In this document: in pieces, positions 1 to 26,123 of the stretch
Layout of the letters: each line of letters begins with the position of its first letter
Position numbering within the stretch: position 1 is the first letter of the stretch
Source: Channa striata
Lineage: Eukaryota; Chordata; Actinopteri; Anabantiformes; Channidae
Assembly: GCA_033026295.1 (NCBI GenBank)
Contig: CM065181.1
Coordinates: forward strand, 2,761,001-2,825,000
Length of the DNA stretch: 64,000 bases
Reading direction: 5' to 3'
Made by a program: the position numbers and the translations under genes
The notes under the pieces: model-generated
The model's database searches: none
The model's input: the letters and a program-made list of their open reading frames with translations, nothing else
What the model was told of the DNA's origin: nothing

Positions 1-1148
1 TGTGTAGAGGCTCTTAAAATACCTCCACCTTACTGCGAGAATATTGTTGGCATTTTAGTTAATTAGTCAGTTAGGTTAAGTCTTAGTAGCTGGTGCATGA
101 AAGGGAAAAACTGTAAAATGTGGCCTGAAACCGTCTATGGTCAGTCTTTAGATCACATGTTTAACCAAAACTAAAAACCAGTAAAAACAAGTAAAATCTC
201 AGATCTGCAGTCAATGAGAACTTTTTTTTTGTTTTCTTCTTTATGTCGAAGTGAGAGATAAAAATTCTAGATTGAAATGTGGAAAAAGCCACTGTGCACC
301 AAAGTGTCCTGTCTACAGACAGGTTGTCCCATATAGTGTTCAGGGTGAATACACTGTCCTGTGTGGATTCAGACAGTCCCTGGGACCTTGCTGACCTGAC
401 ACATGCAGATTGTCTTGATATCAGCAAAGTGAACAGACACAAGCTCACACGCATCACATGGAGGAGGTGGAGCAGCACCACCATACTGTGACAGAGTGAC
501 GTTTTGATGCTGTTGTCTAACACTGGTATGTTGAAGTAGCTTCTGAATGCTGAAGTGCTGAGCAGTCTGCATCTCTCATATATTATATGTATAATATATC
601 TATGTCAACACCACTGTCATTGGAGAAGCCTGGCCTGTAAATGCGAGAGCTCCAGTTTACTGGACAAATAGCAGGTTTACATTTTTTAACCAATGTAAAG
701 GAATATTTTTTTATATTAAAGAGTTAATCATCTAAGTAGTAATAGGTTCAGTTACAAAAGATTTAGCATAAGTGTAATATTATTGTAGCAATAAAAAGTG
801 TAGCAGATAATAGTAAATTATATATCTAATATCATCCTTTAAATGATGAGTAAATAACAGCATATCCGTAGATTGAAAACACTTTAAAACACTTCACTAC
901 ACTTAGATCCTTAACTCTATAATGTAGAAAAGGTTAATTAAAATTGGTTGAAAATTGTAAACATTATAGTGCTTTCCATGCAAAACCGTGACTCCCAAGT
1001 TTGCTTGTATTTATCTAAAGGTCTGACTTCCACAGTAGGGTGCTGATGTTGAAGTATGTTCAAGCATGAAAGGCGGCATCTATGTCTATTATATCTGTGG
1101 CCTCTCTCCCTTGTTTCACTGAGCAGGTCCCTCTCTCATCTATTTTAG
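1..1148. other. Noncoding DNA, probably thrb intron
   Basis: No exon or conserved protein segment can be supported here. The next feature is a thrb exon that starts in mid-codon, so at least one earlier thrb exon, with the initiator of the beta1 form, must lie to the left. I looked for an ATG followed by a splice donor in the matching phase in this stretch and found none, so this is most likely thrb intron. It is AT-rich with no obvious repeat family. Confidence 0.5.
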
Positions 1149-15609
<14,461 letters not shown>

Positions 15610-15642
15610 CCAATGGATTTTAGAATATGTGCGTGTGCGCAA

Positions 15643-15645
<3 letters not shown>

Positions 15646-15687
<42 letters not shown>
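15646..15687 (+). repeat. (GT)n microsatellite in the thrb 3'UTR
   Basis: An almost pure GT run of about 42 bases starts some 37 bases after the thrb stop codon, so it should be in the mature 3'UTR. Confidence 0.9.
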
Positions 15688-15688
<1 letters not shown>

Positions 15689-16899
15689 ATCTGTCAGCAT
15701 CTGGGCACCCTTGTGAGTTCAGGGGTGGAACCAGCAGAAGGCCCGTCACAACAAACTTTCTATTAGCACTACTGAGTGTCACTTCATTCCATAATTTAGG
15801 AGTAGCTCTCTGGTCTAGTTTTGGATGGAACCATTCCTTACAGTGCGGGTACATGTGAATAGAATTTTGTTCTTTTTTTTTTTTTTGGGTGTTTTGTTTT
15901 CATTGTTGTGGATATAACCTCTCACCTCAGATTTTACTATACGTTTTTATGTGTGTTGATGATTGTACAGTTGGCAATGGTGATTTGACACTTATTCATT
16001 TATTCGAAACCATGCAAATGTTGTATTTTTCCCTCCTTTATGTTGAAAACCTCAAACTGGCTGCTCACATACAAATGAGACAATATTAGCATTAGCATTA
16101 TTGTTAGCCTTACACCCACCAGCTTGACTTTTTTTGGATCAATTTATCGGTAATACTATTGAATATCAAATGGTCTGCTAGCCATTTGGTGAGTGTCTAA
16201 AGTGTTCAGTGCCTCACCATCATACTGTGACGGACCCATCTACAGCCACACTCATATTCATGGACAGCTCACCGGCCATTGTAAATGTCTGAGTAACCAC
16301 ACATCCCATTCATGTTGTCGTGCTGCATTCCAGAGATGTCGGAAAATCTGAATTTTGCAACAAAACAGCATCTTACGGCACAAGTAAGAAACCAAGACAA
16401 GATTTTGCAACATTTACTTTTCCTAGATGTCATTGCATGACATCAAACATACACAACAAGGCTTTTCAGCTAATCCTCACAAGTTTAATTTCAGTGTAGT
16501 ATGTGCATAACACTGTCAAATAACATAAAATATTATTGTGGTAAGTAGTTGAAGATTGCTTCTTGGACTAATGTGAGAAGCTACTAGCAAGAAAACAACA
16601 TATTAAGACCATTTCAATAGAGGAAAACCCATTTAACTGATGAAATGAAAGGATGCATTTGAAAAAGGAAGTTCAAATTTTGGATGTTTATTTTGGAAGT
16701 GGAGTTGGAAGGAATTTTAACAAAAAGGCAAAATGGTAAATTGAGGTGAGAACGTTCACAAACATAGAAGACCAGACTCCATTAACAAAATCTGGTCATT
16801 TATCACAGCTTAATTTGCATAATATGATGTTTATGTACTGATTTGGTTAAGTTATTATAACTTAAATATGATCCACCAAGTGACTACGAATAATAATAG

Positions 16900-17560
16900 T
16901 ATTAATAATTATAATAATCTGTACTTATATAGTACTTTTTAAAACACAGTTACAAAGTCACACTTTAAAACATTTATAAAAAAGTGACAAAATGATAAAA
17001 CTGTTAAATTGTTAAACCAACAATACTCCAGACCCCCGTAAAATCTAAATAATCATAAAAACTAAAGAAAAACCTTTTTTCTCAGGGAGGGAGTCGAATA
17101 ACTAAGTGCAAACGCATGGTTCCCTCCGTGACACAGAGCGACCTCGGGATAGTCAGTCCTAGTTCCAGATAGTAAGTTGGCTCAGAACAGAAGATCAAAG
17201 GGAGCGTTTCAAGTCATTAAATGATGTGGTCCAAAGACATGTAAAGCTTTGAAAGCGAAATGTTGTTTTCCAATGTAAGAGGGAGACAAAGCCATGAAAC
17301 AAGGAGATGGGTAATGAATTCCTTCTTGGTTACAGTTGTCAGGAGCCTAGTTGCTGCATTTTGAACAAGCTGGAGAAGAATTTAAAGTTGAGCCCAGAGC
17401 ACAGAGACTTACAATAATCCACAGGAGAGGTTTTAAGAGCACGAGCAACGTTTTCTATGTCTGTAAAGGAAAGTTTGAACTAGTGTGTAAAGCAGCGGGA
17501 TCGAACTGGGTCATGTGTTGCTTGAAGCAAAGCTGGAGAATAACACCCAGGACATGCAGC
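16900..17560 (+). repeat. Probable dispersed fish repeat
   Basis: It begins near CTTATATAGTACTTTTTAAA and later reads CTGCATTTTGAACAAGCTGG and CAGAGACTTACAATAATCCA. Both blocks resemble a common fish interspersed repeat. No full boundaries or coding potential were defined. Confidence 0.4.
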
Positions 17561-20500
17561 CTGCTTTATGTTGTTGCTCAAAACTCTCAAGGTCACTTTG
17601 TGAGGCCAGGTTAGGAGGACCAAATAAGAAAGAAAGGAAGAAAGTTCTGCCACACACAGAACCGACAAGCCGTGGTTATAAATACGCACTCGAGATGTGG
17701 TGCCACTGATTACTGAAGAACATTAGGAACGGCATGGGTAATATCAGGACTCGATTCTTTGTTTTTAAAGGACTTACTGATGACCCGCTATGCTGACCTG
17801 AGGAGTGGATGCTGATGGAGTCAAACATTATATTCTAGTAGGTGCTGAGGCTCTAACCCAATCTGTATTAAATCTGATTGTTTTGGGACTTTTTATGTAA
17901 CAAAATTGCAGAGCTCTACTGCTCAGTCCATCGATTAGATAAGAAAAATATTCTGCCACAATTTTTTGATCAGTAAATAATTATTAGTTTTGCTAATTTT
18001 TAAGCAAATGGCTAAATATGACCTAGTTAAGACAGATTCAGTTTTATTTAACCTAAAAATTGTAAATGTCTGAAATCAAATTAAATCCACTCCAAACCAA
18101 ATTTTAAAGGTTTACAATTTGTAAAAAATTTGTAAAACACATAACTGGGCTGACAAGCAGTAATAACAACAACTTTTTTTTTTCCAAAGTGGACCACGGT
18201 TATCTGCTGGTGATTCAGACTTCCGACATTGAAAAGGAATGCAGCGATAGCATTAAATGAGCCTGTTCATCATTGCCAGGAGCCAGTCAGGACTAACTAA
18301 AGCACATACTGATACTGATGTCGAGAAAAGACAATCACACAGTACTCGTTTTGTTGTGTAACAGTGCCACATGCTGTGCCAAAACCCAGTAAACGATGCC
18401 CTCCTTATTAAAACCTTGCTGGGCTTTTTAATCGCAACACCAACACTCAACAGGTTCTGCTAGTTTAGTGCATGTCGCCCGCAGAGTCGCCCCTCTATGT
18501 TTTACCCCACGTTTGCAGCTTAAGTGTTTCATCTCAGCCATGTTGCCTCACTAGCCCCACAATCAATTTTTTTTTCTTACACCTCCCTGCAAATGGGAGA
18601 CTGTTAAAACAGTGACGCCATGGTGCTATGGTGGGTTGAGGAAATGTAGGTTGATGGAACTGTATCGTAATTTACATGCAGAACTGAGCATCATCTGTTT
18701 GTATACCAGCCCACCACCCTCTTATGATGGCATGCATATACACTAATACACAAACATGCACATATAAAGCGCATACAGTATACCTTGACACATACTGTAC
18801 ACATGCACATACTATATATGCATGTACCCACAGAATTTATGGGTCAGAGCCCACTACTGTGACCAACTGGTGGGATTTGTTGGCCAAATGAACATTGGCT
18901 GGCCCAAAAACAGTATGATTCATCATCAGCAAGGTACACTAAAGAAGCTGGTTCGATTGTGAAACGTAGCGCTCTTTCTTTTGTTTTAGCCGGTATGTTC
19001 TTGTTTTTGTTGTGGTTCTAAAAACCTCTCTATGTTATTGTCGTTTTGCAATGTGACAAATATTTGCTTTGTATATTTTCGCTCTTACAAGCTTCACACT
19101 ACTCCTCAAAGCAGCTTGTGTTTCTTCTTCCCTCTTTTCTGTGAAGTGATGCCTTTTTATCAAAGCAATAGACTTGCTGCAGTGTTTGAATGACCCGGAC
19201 CTCACACACACACCTCACAAACTGTATAGACTCAAAATAAATGCACAGACAATCAGAGGGAGAGAGATGGACGGGGGAACGGGCATCCAGGCTAAGGTGG
19301 CGTGGTTGGCATGTAGGGCTGGGCCAGCCTGAGCCATTGGGAAAAGTAAGACCGGCTATGTTTACATGCACCCTTGTTGTCCACAGTCTTGTTGAATTCG
19401 CCTCCGTGCTGTGACTGAGCCTGTTTGGTGCAATTAATAAACCAGTAACAGAGTGTAGTCCTGGCAGAACAAAACAGCAAACATCTACTCGTCCCATTAT
19501 TTGGTAGTTCCTTTTGTTTCTGCTTGTTAGATAAACTGACCAAAAATGACCTAAAATGGAAGACGCATAAACAACAAGAAGTGACTAGATAAGCAAGAGG
19601 GGAATTAATTAGGCTAATAATCACGACCAGCGGCTGGTTGCACATACAACATAACAGATACTAGACTGTCCAACAGCTGGTCTCAGACTGGTAAAATGCC
19701 CTTTTCCACCAAATAGTACCAGGAACCGAACTCAGGAATTGAATAAGGACATACAGTGCATTAGTCTTTGTGTTTGATTTGCATATGAAGAACCCGAATG
19801 TTTAGAATAGAAAATAACTTCAGATTACACCTAAAATGATTCAAAAGTTTGTTTGTAACTTTATTTTATTTTATTTTTTGCAACATGATGACAACACTGT
19901 CATCTAGTGGCATTGTGTAATTGACTTTCGCATTACTGTCTGATGTTCTAGTTAATGTGTAACTACATCGTAACTAAATTCTATAGTAAGCCTGCTCTCT
20001 TACCTCTTTCTTAAACTAGTCTCAGGAATTTGGCTGCATAAGTTTCTTCATGTCAAGAGCATTTAAAGCAAATCTCATGCTGGCAACAACTAGTGCTTGC
20101 TTGCAGTCTGAATGAAAGTTGTACATGTGCTGTAGCAGTTTGGAGGCTTGTGTTTGACCAGTCACTGACACAAAGTACTGTTAATGCCACATACTACCTC
20201 AGGAGCGGGGGCTTTTTGGAGGGTGTACAGTGTGGGCTGGGAACCAAAACTGGATCTATGTTCCCAAGTTTCTGTAAATACTTCTGGGTTCCTGCACAGC
20301 AAAAGGGCCACATCGAGTTAAAACACTTGCACAAAATAAAATAAATTAGTCATTTTAAAGTTGCATAAACTGATTTTCTTTGCCACTAGGGGACACAACT
20401 CAACAACTAGGTGACTGACTTGCAGCCATGACACATTTCCTGTAAATGTTATGGCCAATGTTTTAGCAAAAGGTGACATATTTGCACATTTAACAGAAAC

Positions 20501-22217
20501 AAAGATGTATTAACATTTATTTGGAATTGGATAATTCCAGTTTGTATTTGATCAATTACAATATTCACTCTCCATTTAGTTTTAGTTTGGTGTCCAGTAA
20601 CTCCTGAGGGAACAATCTAACCCTTTAGCTGCTAGATGTTTGAGCTTTCTTCAACAGTCAGTGGTTAACTTTGTTTATCACTGAGTATTTCCCACAGATT
20701 ACTAGTTTAAAGCCGACAGGTAGCCACTGTTCATCCAGGTTACTTCTAAGATCCGCGTGGGAACAGTCACAGCGATTTCATTGTTGACCCCAAATACTTT
20801 GTGTTGTCATGTCCTGTTTAACCCTCAACCCACCCTCCAATATATTCAGCACAAATTCAAGTCTTCTTTTTTTCTTAAATTAATGCGAATCAAGGTTTGT
20901 GGACTATTTTTTATAGAATGGAAGTGAGAATCTGCAGAGCCAGTATGGACAAGAGGATTACTGTGACTAACAACTGACTCCTTTCCTGCTTATGGGCAGT
21001 GAGTATAAAAATAAGATACGGCTCTATTTTCCTGCAGGTGCATTCGTAGCGTTTGTTCAAATGCAGGTGTTATGCAGTTTTTCTGGCAGTGGGCAAAGTT
21101 GATTTGGGCAATGTAGGAGAAGAGGTGCCCCCCCGGCCTGGTTTATGCTAAGGTGCAGTACAGTCTTGGTGTTCATTTTGCCAGATGCTAGATCCTTTTT
21201 GTAGTTTTTTTATATATATTTTTTTAAAATGATTTATTTGCACAGGGAAAAATTCCTGCAGAATCCTACATGGGTCCAGTTTGCAGATGTGTACCCCCTG
21301 CAGACCAGCAAAGCTCAACAGGAAGCAATCTATTTGTTACACTTCTTTTAAAACCAATACCTGACCTCTAATTAAACTTAAAGTAGGTTAAGTTGGAAAA
21401 CGAAGCCTAAAGTTCTGTGTGCAGGAAACTGTCAACATGTGCAACAACACGACATAATAAATTGTAAAACAATAGATAACAAATATACTGTTAGGAAGAA
21501 ATACATAATTTTAGTGCACATAGTTTACTAGTTTTTTCCTACCAGTGACAGTCATCTACTCCTGATACATTCACTCCAGTTCCCCCTAATAATCATGTAC
21601 TCCACCCAGCTGCCACATTGCTTGTTGGTTAGTTTGCATTCGGACTGCGCCTAGTTTCAGGAAAATAGGCCCAATGGAGTGAAGGAAATCGGAACCTACG
21701 TTTAATTACTGGCCTTGACTGTGAATTTTAGTTCACAGGGTCTGTCTATCTTTATGTTTGTCTGTGCAGCCAGCCTGGCATTTCTTTGTCCGAGTATGAA
21801 TTCACAGCCGTTCACAAACTCTGCAGAGTTTTAGAAAAACTAAATTTAAAGTTTGTTTTACAATCCAAACAAAGTATTACAGTCAGGCTTCTCATTTAAG
21901 CTGCCATTTCAGCTTATTTCTCATTAGAAACTGTTGTGGTTGACATAGCACTTATAACATTGAACCTTTAGGTTAATAGATAAAATCAATTGAATGTTAT
22001 CTCAAGCACTATGGATTTATAACAGCAAGTTGTTATAAATCCACACAGTTGTGAAAACGTTATCAAAAATTGATGGGTGTATAAAGTCAGAGCTACAGTA
22101 TGATGCACTGTAACGTCTTGCAGAGACGTTTCCTTTAAAGGTTTTATATGACACTAGTGGTGCAGGTGTTTGATGCTCTGCATGGATTCAGATATTCAGC
22201 CCAGTTTACACTGTGTG

Positions 22218-22360
22218 CAGAGGTGGCACAGGTAAACTCAAACTCAAGTGAAAGTGTAAAAAATATTCTCCACTACACGTCCCACTTCCAGTCTATTACT
22301 CAAGTAAAAGTACTAAAACAGATTATCTACATTTCACTTAAAGTACAAAAGTAAACGTTA
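22218..22360. repeat. Relic of a TACTCAAGTAAAAGTAC-type fish repeat
   Basis: GAGGTGGCACAGGTAAACTC, then TATTACTCAAGTAAAAGTAC and AAAGTACAAAAGTAA, are typical of a widespread non-autonomous DNA repeat of fish. A similar block in the other orientation (CTTTTACTTGAGTAAAAG) occurs near 35535. Ends were not defined. Confidence 0.4.
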
Positions 22361-22892
22361 GACAAATAATACTGATTATGCAAAACGTGTAGAGTAGATT
22401 AAACAAAATGTTTAAAAAGGTGGAGCTGACTTTATCAACTTTATGTACTGACAGGTGGTTAACGCATAACAATTATTCAACATTTATTCATTAATGATCG
22501 TTTATATTAAAGCACCAGATGATTTAAATTTTATGGCTGATGGGTGTTTGTAATGCTCTTCATTATATCCACCTGCTAGCTGCTAATGCTAATCAGTTGC
22601 CATTCAGGGCAACTAGTGTACAGTTGATTTATGTGAGTCTTTTGCACAGCTGCCTAATAGAAGAGCTGAGTACATTAAAGCGAACACTGAAAGAGTCATG
22701 AAAAATAATAATTAGTGCAGATTTAACTCAAAAGTAATTCTTATGACATCAAGGGCAATTTTGAGTGAACAATATGAGCCTTAAATTTCTCTATTTCACC
22801 TGCATGAATGTTTGTGTTTTTGTACAGTTTGTAAAAGTTGGAGTAAATGGCCATAATAAAATGTTTTAAATTTACACGTCATACACATAACC

Positions 22893-23104
22893 ATACACCA
22901 GTCAGCCACAACCTTAGCACTACGGGTGGTGTTAATGTCAGGGTGAACAGGGGTCAACGTGGAAAATATGAAGTGCTGGTCATATACAACAGGTGTCACA
23001 CACAGTGCAACACAGCTTGATGCACATGTAGTTTCCTTGCTGACCCCTGTCCACCAGAACCCTGACACCCCCAGGGGGTATTAATGTTGTGGCAGATTGG
23101 TGTC
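22893..23104. mobile_element. Short internally deleted Tc1-like element
   Basis: The left end ACACCAGTCAGCCACAACCT and the reverse complement of the right end ACACCAATCTGCCACAACAT form imperfect inverted repeats, close to the terminal repeat of a common fish Tc1-like family. The inside retains a transposase-derived block, CACAGTGCAACACAGCTTGA, and then GCTGACCCCTGTCCACC. Only about 210 bp remain of an element normally over 1 kb. Confidence 0.6.
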
Positions 23105-24002
23105 ATTACTTGAATTACCATATGTACAGAGATGTTGGTGCATGTAAACATAGTCAGGGCCGATGCTGATTCAGGAAGTGTTTAGTGTTTCTGAAGAGGT
23201 GCCAGTTCACTGTTACCTCTCCTGTGAGTTGTTACTCTTAAGGTTACTCAGTTACAAACCAATATCAAGTTGCACCATAGAAAAGCTATTTTACCGTACA
23301 AAGGAAAAAGGATGTATATTTTCAGACTGCAGATTTTTTTTACAAATGTTAGCAAAATATGAACATATTGTTTTGCATAGTGTTAAAAAAGTACAGTATC
23401 TTGCTCTCAAATCCATTTCCATGTCACCACAAAAGAACAATGAGCAAGATATAAATCATAAAATAAAAAACATTTAAAATGCAGCAGTTAAGTGCAGCAT
23501 TAGTTCAACTATTAAAAAAAACAGTTATTCCTGTAGTTGGAAACTCACTGTCAGTACAATGCAGTAAAGCTACACACAAACACATTGAACAACAACTTCT
23601 TGGTCAAAGTGTAAACAGCACCAGAGGAAAAGTCGTCCACCGTCAACACAGATGTCTCTCCTGGTATGTTTGAGTGTCTTCTTGTTCAACTCATTTGTTC
23701 AGCACGTACTGGAAAACCGGCATGGGAGAGAGGGAGTGCAGTTATGTGTGTGCGGGTGTAGGATTAAATCCATGGCAGCAAAGCAGAAGACGCTGAAAGT
23801 TCTGTTTCAAATTTACTGTATTTACTTTATTATCCGCTGTCCTGGTCTGGACAGTGCTTTGACATGAGCGCGGAAGACTTCAGAAGAAATGATTTTCATG
23901 CTCATGACTGACGATGAAAGCAGCTAATGTGAATTGGCTTTTGAGAATAAAGATGGTTTTGAGAGACTTTGGTTCTTTTTTCTACTACAGTGTTGATTTT
24001 AA

Positions 24003-24180
24003 AATAAAACTTGGGCAGCACACCTCACAGTTAGAAGGTCCCTGGTTTGAATCCACGGTCGGGTGGCGCCTTTCTGTGTGGAGTTGGCATGTTCTTGGTT
24101 CTGGTTTCCACGTGCATGTTAGGGTTAATTGGTGATTCTAAATTGCCCGTAGATGTGAGTGTGAATGACTGTTTGGATTG
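24003..24180 (+). repeat. tRNA-like short dispersed repeat, copy B
   Basis: It starts GGGCAGCACACCTCACAG, contains GGTTTGAATCC (like a tRNA B box), GCCTTTCTGTGTGGAGTTGG and GGGTTAATTGGTGATTCTAA. It is the same family as copies at 8390 (minus), 34905 (minus), 35900, 39215 and 42320. Confidence 0.65.
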
Positions 24181-24971
24181 TATTCCATGTATAACCCCTC
24201 ATTCAAATGTTACAGCTCTAGAAAGTGATGTGAAAAAGCTTTGTCTAAATTTACATATCTGTCAGTTTAAGTCACTTCTTGATTAAAAGACTGCAGCCAG
24301 AGCACAGCTCTCTATGGAGCCAAACCCAAAACACTTGATTTAAAAACATAAGGTTTAGAAAATCTTTTTTCATAAGTGTGATTGTGTTATGTGGTGTCTT
24401 TCAATAGTTTTTTTAATTGATGAGATGATTCTTCTTAATTCAAACAGCAGACACACTGAATAACCACTCCAAAGCCTAAACTGCATTTAGAAAATTTATT
24501 TATATAGATATATTTGTCTATGTAGTTATGCTTGATAGTATGTGTATATTTATATAGAAATCTATGCATACTGCAATCCTTTTACAGAGGAGAACAGAAA
24601 CACATCAGCAATGAACACAATGACAGAAGCTCTGGATATTAAAGGCCAGATGTTTTGAAATCATGGACAGGGAACCAAAAGGTAACATTGCAGAAGAATC
24701 TTGACACCAGCAACTCACGTGTCACCTCGACTCAGCTTATTCCTTTAAATACAATCACTTCAGTGATATTACAATCATATTTTATGAGGAATAGTCCTAT
24801 GTTTTCGGTTTCACTGTACTCATCCAAAGTCTATACAGATTTGTAAAACAGTTTTGAAGTTTTATTCAAGCAAGTCAGAGCTGCAAGTGACTGTGAGACG
24901 TCCAGTGTCTGACAAAGAAATTCAACATGACCTGGAACAAATAGGACAGCAGACACTGGAATCTCAGACAT

Positions 24972-24976
24972 TTATA

Positions 24977-25007
<31 letters not shown>

Positions 25008-25008
25008 C
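24972..25008. repeat. (TA)n followed by T tract
   Basis: Simple sequence: about ten TA units followed by a run of T. Confidence 0.85.
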
Positions 25009-25679
25009 TAGGAAAAGAGAAAGTATTTTCTAGATGTTCAGAAATTAATTTCACTGGTTCAGTGTTTCTCCTTTTCCACTAATCACAAAGCAAGAGTGAC
25101 ACTGAAGCATCTGACTTGTCACAATGCCCAAATCATTTAGAAAAACAACCTAAAACTGATAGAAACAGGGCTGCATGACAACGCTGCCAACAAGATTGCC
25201 TTCCTTTGATTCCCAAATTTATTTAAATTAAATCAAACATTCTCTAGCAGCCAAACTAGAAAGATGGAAATTTAAGCAGCTTTAACATTTCTCTCATTGT
25301 CCTTTTCCTTTTCGTTTTTAAAGAGGAACCAACCTCATCCATCATTCAGTGTCTGGGTTTTTTTTATGTTCACAACTTCCCCCTGATCACAGTACCCATT
25401 CAAATTAATGTGTGCCACTGAAATAATATACACAAGTTTCTCTACTCCTCACTATCAAATCAAAGAGCAGTCACATATTGCACTATGAATGCAAAAATAC
25501 CAATCTACATTATACAGAAAAGTGCTTCTAATGTTTGTACTTGCAAACAGTATGCTACACACAAACACAAGAAACATGTACATCTATCAGTGTGTCTGCA
25601 TGTATGCATTACCATCACGCAGGCAGTTACGCCCTACAGTACAATACAGTACAATAACTTTTTATGGTCTCCGTCCCCC

Positions 25680-25685
25680 TTTATT
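25680..25685 (-). other. Candidate polyadenylation signal of nr1d2
   Basis: On the minus strand this reads AATAAA, about 245 bases after the nr1d2 stop codon. Other AATAAA hexamers lie further downstream, so a longer 3'UTR is possible. Confidence 0.4.
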
Positions 25686-25851
25686 GTCAGCTTGAGTTCA
25701 GTTTATAGACAGAAACGACCAGAACCCAAAGGTTCATGGGAGAAGCATGTAGGTGCAGGTGTGGTTGAGTGGGCGTTGAGGCAGAGCTGGTGGTCTGTGT
25801 GGCCTCCAGGTCCAACCACTGGCCATTAACAGTTGGTGTTGGTGTTGGGAG

Positions 25852-25908
25852 TGGAGGGGGAGGGGAGTGGAGGGGGAGGGGAGGGGAGGGGGGGGGGGGG
25901 AGGGGGGT
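25852..25908 (-). repeat. C-rich tract in the nr1d2 3'UTR (G-rich on +)
   Basis: The plus strand reads runs of GGGG separated by A or TGGA, ending in a run of 12 G. In the nr1d2 transcript the tract is pyrimidine-rich (CCCC/CCTCC units) and begins about 18 bases after the stop codon. The plus strand has more than four G runs, enough to form a DNA G-quadruplex. Confidence 0.85.
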
Positions 25909-25926
25909 CAAGTATTAGAAGAAAGT

Positions 25927-26123
25927 TCAGGAATGAACCTTGAAGGCCAGCAACTGCTCAGAGTGCATGTTGTTCAGCGAGCGCAGGTCAGGCAGCTTGA
26001 GCAGCAGCTTGGTGAAGATAGCTGACTCATTGGGATGGTTCTTGGTGATGAGGCTTCGCAGGGCGCGGATCAGCGTTTCCTGCAGGGCTTCCACCGAGTT
26101 CACGTTCTCGATGCCAGAACGAT
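25927..26123 (-). CDS. nr1d2: nr1d2 last coding exon (exon 8)
   Basis: 197 nt. It encodes DRSGIENVNSVEALQETLIR through LAFKVHS and TGA, the end of the ligand domain with the haem-ligand His. The acceptor is TCTCACAG|AT. Confidence 0.95.

Larger units (their letters stand above)
15688..25850. other. thrb 3'UTR and gap between thrb and nr1d2
   Basis: No gene is supported here. The left part is thrb 3'UTR of unknown length and the right end is nr1d2 3'UTR (that gene is on the minus strand). The two genes converge, so both UTRs point into this gap. Recognised repeats are listed separately. Short open frames here look random and match no family I know. Confidence 0.6.

Noticed and set aside
161..523. 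Long minus-strand open frame near the left edge
   Set aside because: No recognisable domain, low-complexity composition and overlapping frames on the other strand; most likely intronic noise.
25720..25911. Minus-strand proline-rich frame next to nr1d2 stop
   Set aside because: Translation of the C-rich simple tract in the 3'UTR; not a protein.
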